Under the pieces are notes generated by a model. It had not been told where the DNA came from and did not search any database. It saw only the letters and a program-made list of their open reading frames with translations. From assembly GCA_009779525.1 (NCBI GenBank), contig WREB01000022.1, positions 1-9,818 on the forward strand: DNA of 9,818 nt, given 5' to 3'. Shown here piece by piece: positions 7,160 to 9,818 of the stretch. This DNA comes from Defluviitaleaceae bacterium (lineage in GTDB: Bacteria; Bacillota_A; Clostridia; Lachnospirales; WQUN01). Both the position numbers and the translations under genes were made by a program. The number at the start of each line of letters is the position of its first letter. Position 1 is the first letter of the stretch.

Positions 7160-7630
7160 TTAAACATCCACCACGATTACCGGAAGGTCGGTCGCCTCCA
7201 GCATTACCTTGATTTTTTCGTTATACCTTGCCGCCAATTCGTACGGGACGCCGCGCTTCCTTGCGCGCTCGCGGAGCGTCGGTTCGTCGACGTTCAGGTA
7301 GACGATCATATCGCTTTTAAACAGCGACCCGGCGAACATGGGCCGCCCGGCCTCGATTTCAACGGTTTTTGTCGCGTCCTCGACGTGATTGTTCCAGGCG
7401 TCGATCAGTTCTTTGGTCCACGGGCCGCCGCCGAGCTTCGCCTCAAGCTCCTTCGGCAGCAGCGCCCAGCAGACGTCGTCCTGGTCGACCGATCCCGGCA
7501 GGCATCTTACGAAAGTCGATTTCCCCGCGCAGGTCGTGCCGAGCACGAGTATCCGCCTGTCGCAATTTTCGTCGAAAATCTTTTTTAATTTTTCGATCGT
7601 ATTTTGGTCCGCTTCGCATAAATTATCCAC
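7160..7630 (-). CDS. Small P-loop kinase-like ATP-binding protein
   Basis: A 156-residue P-loop protein with Walker A GTTCAGKST (31-39) after the strand RRILVL. An acidic VDQDD (48-52) follows at the position where small-molecule kinases of the adenylate/shikimate kinase fold bind substrate. A strand IVYLNV (109-114) leads into an Arg-rich lid-like segment TLRERARKRG (118-127). The C-terminal strand is PVIVVDV. The size and order fit the AAA_18/AAA_33-type kinases, usually annotated only as 'ATP-binding protein'; the substrate is unknown. The start is GTG at 7630, with GGAG 8 nt upstream on the minus strand. It follows the 446-residue gene by 40 bp on the same strand with no terminator seen, so the two probably share a transcript. 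It converges on the AT-rich gene, leaving about 50 bp between the stops. Confidence 0.82.
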   Translation of the reverse strand: MDNLCEADQNTIEKLKKIFDENCDRRILVLGTTCAGKSTFVRCLPGSVDQDDVCWALLPKELEAKLGGGPWTKELIDAWNNHVEDATKTVEIEAGRPMFAGSLFKSDMIVYLNVDEPTLRERARKRGVPYELAARYNEKIKVMLEATDLPVIVVDV

Positions 7631-7670
7631 AATGATTTCTCCGCATTTTTTTGTTTTATGCCTTCCGTAT

Positions 7671-9011
7671 TCAAACCGGTTTTATGCCGTTTTCTATTTT
7701 ATACAACTCCAGAATCGTTTTCACGTCGTCGAAATCCGGGTCGTGGAAGTAAAAATTGATTCCCCTGGCGCAGTGGATGCGGTCTTGCCCGTTTTTTTTC
7801 AGCACGACGCGGTTTTTGCAATCGGGCGGTTTGGTTTTGCAAAAACACCATTGCCAGGGACGGCCGACCGCGTCGGGGTGTTTTTTCAACAGGCGGCCGA
7901 TTTCATCGGGATGTGTTTTAAAAACGTTAAGGAAGCGGACTTTTGCCGCAATTTTATAAGGGGCGCTGTGCAGAAACGCGTCCTCATGGTACGAGTGGCC
8001 GCTTCCCAAAAGCAACCATTCGTCATCGCCTTTTTTATAAGAGTAGCAGCCTATGCTTTCACAGCCCTGCGGCGTAAACCCATGCCTTACGGCTTCGTCG
8101 TATAGCCAATAATAAATTTTTCGCAGTTCTTCGGGTTCGCCGTCTGTTTTAGCCAAAAAGAATGTTTCGCGTGTTTGAGTTTCAGGATTTTCGGCAAACC
8201 GGAATGAAAGAGCGTTGACGCGGTTTTTGCGGTCGTCGTTTCCGTTAATGAAATACGAGCGGAGAACGCTGATCAAATTCGGGTTGTCGGGACACGATAC
8301 CGTAAAAGAATCAGATTTTTTATCGTAAATCCCCACAATATGCAATCCTGTTTTTATGAACCCTTCGAGCAGCAGATTAGTTTTTGCGATGGGCTTGCAA
8401 ACGCCGTGCCCTCCGAAACGCTTTTTGTCCACTACAAGCAAATCGCCGTCCATTTGGCCGCTTTTTGCCATCGCATCCAAAACCATAATCACGCGGTTGT
8501 GGTTTATGCCTTCCCATGTTATGGCTTTCCAGTCCGGCCATCCCCATTCGAAAGGCGAACCGCGCCCGATACCGTCATATACGGCGCACAAAAAATTTTG
8601 CAAGGATTTGAACGCCGTCACAAACTCATCATTAGTCAGCCCGTTTAAAAAAACAGGGTCGATCCTCGCGTTTTTTGGTATGGGAACGATGGCGTTCTTG
8701 TATGCTTTCACCGCCTTTCGCGCTTCGCCCTCAAAAGTTTCGCGGACATGCTCCCGGAATGCGTCGGCAAACAATTGGTTTTCGTTTTTGCTAAAATTTG
8801 CGTAGTCGTTTAGGATCCGATATGTAGCCTTGTCCCTGCTTACATAGCCGCTCCATCTGCTCCTGACAAACGCGTTAATCGCTCCGGAAGACGGCGGCTC
8901 GCTCCCAAGCGCTTTAAATAAGCTTTCCAACACTACGCGGCTCGTATCGACGTAGGATTGCTGCTTTTTTATTTCAATAAGATGCTGATAAAAAGCCTGC
9001 GCGTCGATCAT
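7671..9011 (-). CDS. Uncharacterised 446-residue protein with C-terminal Cys cluster
   Basis: I do not recognise this protein. It is a soluble-looking 446 residues with no signal peptide or membrane segment. Residues 1-145 look largely helical and basic. A Trp-rich stretch follows (FEWGWPDWKAITWEG, 154-168), then mixed alpha/beta sequence containing LLVVDKKRFGGHGVCKP (191-207). The region DEWLLLGSGHSYHEDAFLHS (330-349) has three His, one Asp and two Glu close together and could be a metal site. The C-terminus holds Cys389-x-Cys391, Cys398 and Cys414, beside His413 and His423, a spacing compatible with zinc. The last 35 residues (GINFYFHDPDFDDVKTILEL) end in an acidic helix. The ATG at 9011 has AGGAG 9 nt upstream. 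It precedes the P-loop kinase-like gene, and the two may act together, but the sequence does not say how. An unclassified accessory (for example defence) protein is possible. Confidence 0.75.
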   Translation of the reverse strand: MIDAQAFYQHLIEIKKQQSYVDTSRVVLESLFKALGSEPPSSGAINAFVRSRWSGYVSRDKATYRILNDYANFSKNENQLFADAFREHVRETFEGEARKAVKAYKNAIVPIPKNARIDPVFLNGLTNDEFVTAFKSLQNFLCAVYDGIGRGSPFEWGWPDWKAITWEGINHNRVIMVLDAMAKSGQMDGDLLVVDKKRFGGHGVCKPIAKTNLLLEGFIKTGLHIVGIYDKKSDSFTVSCPDNPNLISVLRSYFINGNDDRKNRVNALSFRFAENPETQTRETFFLAKTDGEPEELRKIYYWLYDEAVRHGFTPQGCESIGCYSYKKGDDEWLLLGSGHSYHEDAFLHSAPYKIAAKVRFLNVFKTHPDEIGRLLKKHPDAVGRPWQWCFCKTKPPDCKNRVVLKKNGQDRIHCARGINFYFHDPDFDDVKTILELYKIENGIKPV

Positions 9012-9058
9012 CTGCTGTGTCTCCTTTTATTTGCGGCATGAAAACCGCCGTTTTTTTA

Positions 9059-9320
9059 TTAAAGGCGTACCCACATCGCCGGACGGACGCCGCCGTTTTG
9101 CTCGATTCCGTTTTCCCGGCTGTGCATCCACACGTCGTCGCCGCAAAGAAAAATCTCGCCGATGAAACCGATGCTGCCAGTCGTTTGCCTTCCCTGTCCG
9201 CCCGGCGAGCGCAGCCACCACCAAGCCATCGAGCCGTCGGCCTTAAATACCCTTCGCGCGTTGTTGAACTGGTCGTTGACGAATTCCGTTCCGCCCTTTA
9301 TTGCGACGCCGCCGTCCGTC
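9059..9320 (-). pseudogene. 3' remnant of a DUF6273-domain protein gene
   Basis: The last 85-90 residues before the stop at 9059 carry the hallmarks of the C-terminal half of a DUF6273 domain: ADGSMAWWWLRSPGG, then IGFIGEIFLCGDDVW, then the terminal GGVRPAMWVRL. Such domains are common at the end of clostridial secreted proteins. The frame stays open to an ATG at 9547, but upstream of about 9320 the translation loses all resemblance to the domain and runs antisense to the promoter and first codons of the TIGR04076-like gene. The N-terminal half of the domain, any signal peptide and a ribosome binding site are not found. It is therefore a truncated relic, broken near a GC-rich hairpin at 9311-9330. 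The boundary is approximate. Confidence 0.7.
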
Positions 9321-9330
9321 CGCGGACGGC
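9311..9330 (+). repeat. GC-rich hairpin, terminator-like on the plus strand
   Basis: GCCGTCC and GGACGGC form a perfect 7-bp stem with a 6-nt loop, followed on the plus strand by TTCTTTCGTTT. The shape is that of an intrinsic terminator, yet no plus-strand gene lies upstream. It coincides with the point where DUF6273 similarity ends. It could shield the downstream gene from readthrough, or be the scar of a lost gene. Confidence 0.45.
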
Positions 9331-9396
9331 TTCTTTCGTTTATCGGTAAACACCGGGCAGATTTATACCGGAAGATTATAAAACATAAAATTATAA

Positions 9397-9405
9397 TGCT
9401 ATACT
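9397..9405 (+). promoter_or_regulatory. Extended -10 promoter for the TIGR04076-like gene
   Basis: TGCTATACT is an extended -10 element (TGn plus a -10 hexamer with one mismatch). No good -35 is present 17 bp upstream, as is usual for this class. Transcription would begin near 9412, about 30 nt before the TTG start at 9441. A TATAAT at 9392-9397 overlaps it but lacks a -35 too. Confidence 0.4.
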
Positions 9406-9440
9406 GCTGTTCGAACGCATCCGAAAAGCGGGCGACATCA

Positions 9441-9773
9441 TTGAAAAAATGGGTGACGGAAGATTGGGAATTTGAAATTTCGGTCACGCGCGGAAAAGCT
9501 GGCCATTGCCGGCTTGGGCTTGAGGAGGGCGATAAATTTTCCTTCAAATACGAAACGCCCGCCGGTTTTTGCCCGAAGTCGACTGGCGCCCTTTATACTT
9601 GGTGCGAGGTGATCCGCTGCGGCGGCGACTTTACATTAAGAGGGAGCAAAGACAAATACGCGATGGATTTACCGTGCGCGGACGGCTGCATCCACTACCG
9701 CCTGACCGCGAAGCCCATAAACCGCGACGAAAACGGAATCGCCAAGCCCAACGGCCCGAGGCCGGAGGATTAG
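9441..9773 (+). CDS. TIGR04076-like small Cys-rich protein
   Basis: A 110-residue cytosolic protein resembling the TIGR04076 family, which has no established function. Family-like features are a short strand VTEDWEFEISVTR, GHC (21-23), GDKFSF (30-35), PAGFCPKS (40-47), a central WCEVIRCGGDF (54-64) and PCADGC (78-83). Six cysteines (23, 44, 55, 60, 79, 83) could hold a metal. The likely start is TTG at 9441, which gives MKKWVTEDWE. The frame is open further upstream, but that stretch is antisense to the DUF6273 remnant. The next in-frame ATG (9396) sits inside the promoter and lacks a ribosome binding site. Even at TTG the ribosome binding site is weak (GCGGGCG), so the start is moderately certain. 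No terminator is seen in the 45 bp after it. Confidence 0.75.
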   Translation: MKKWVTEDWEFEISVTRGKAGHCRLGLEEGDKFSFKYETPAGFCPKSTGALYTWCEVIRCGGDFTLRGSKDKYAMDLPCADGCIHYRLTAKPINRDENGIAKPNGPRPED

Positions 9774-9818
9774 GACAGAGTAGGGACGAGGCGATTCCTT
9801 AGTTGTTGATTAATTTGC

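Noticed and set aside
7389..8105. Plus-strand open frame of 238 codons
   Set aside because: It is antisense to the kinase-like gene and the 446-residue gene, both of which have good ribosome binding sites. There is no recognisable domain.
9034..9058. Hairpin GCGG...CCGC followed by seven T as a terminator
   Set aside because: The stem is only 4 bp and no plus-strand gene lies upstream.
9162..9440. N-terminal extension of the TIGR04076-like protein from ATG 9162
   Set aside because: This stretch is antisense to the DUF6273 remnant, contains the hairpin and the promoter, and adds residues not expected in the family.
9321..9547. N-terminal part of the minus-strand frame from ATG 9547 as a real protein start
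   Set aside because: The translated sequence has no DUF6273 resemblance and is antisense to the TIGR04076-like gene.

Overview
The window reads as a chromosomal segment of a fairly GC-rich member of the Clostridia (Bacillota), probably a gut-type lineage. This is inference from gene content: a HelD-type RNA polymerase motor ATPase, a YesL/DUF624 membrane protein, a DUF6273 'WWLRSPG' domain remnant, a TIGR04076-like protein, a lipoprotein with a Thr/Pro linker, and Shine-Dalgarno plus sigma-A-type promoter sequences ahead of most genes. I see no rRNA, tRNA, CRISPR array, transposase or integrase.

Layout. Positions 1-228 (minus) hold the N-terminus of a lipoprotein that runs off the left edge. 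It is divergent from an IMP dehydrogenase gene (380-1882, plus), and both have recognisable promoters in the gap. A GNAT acetyltransferase (1902-2327) follows the IMP dehydrogenase, probably on the same transcript. Converging on it is a tight three-gene minus-strand operon with overlapping genes: YesL-like membrane protein (6270-5347), HelD (5357-3108) and a metal-dependent amidohydrolase (3121-2330). This operon starts from a near-consensus promoter at 6303-6331. Divergent from it lies a strikingly AT-rich gene (6445-7107, plus) for a secreted, cysteine-rich protein built from two copies of one module. Its promoter contains a run of 12 A.

On the right, two minus-strand genes lie 40 bp apart: an unrecognised 446-residue protein with a C-terminal Cys cluster (9011-7671) and a small P-loop kinase-like protein (7630-7160). 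Upstream of them is the 3' remnant of a DUF6273 gene (about 9320-9059). It breaks off at a GC-rich hairpin, after which a TIGR04076-like gene (9441-9773, plus) begins from a probable TTG codon.

How the genes work together. IMP dehydrogenase commits IMP to guanine nucleotide synthesis, and HelD recycles stalled RNA polymerase, so both sit in nucleotide and transcription housekeeping. The right third (AT-rich secreted protein, orphan 446-residue protein with kinase, broken DUF6273 gene) looks like an accessory zone with turnover. I found no clear evidence of a complete new multi-gene system. The best candidates for new biology are the duplicated Cys-rich secreted protein and the orphan/kinase pair.
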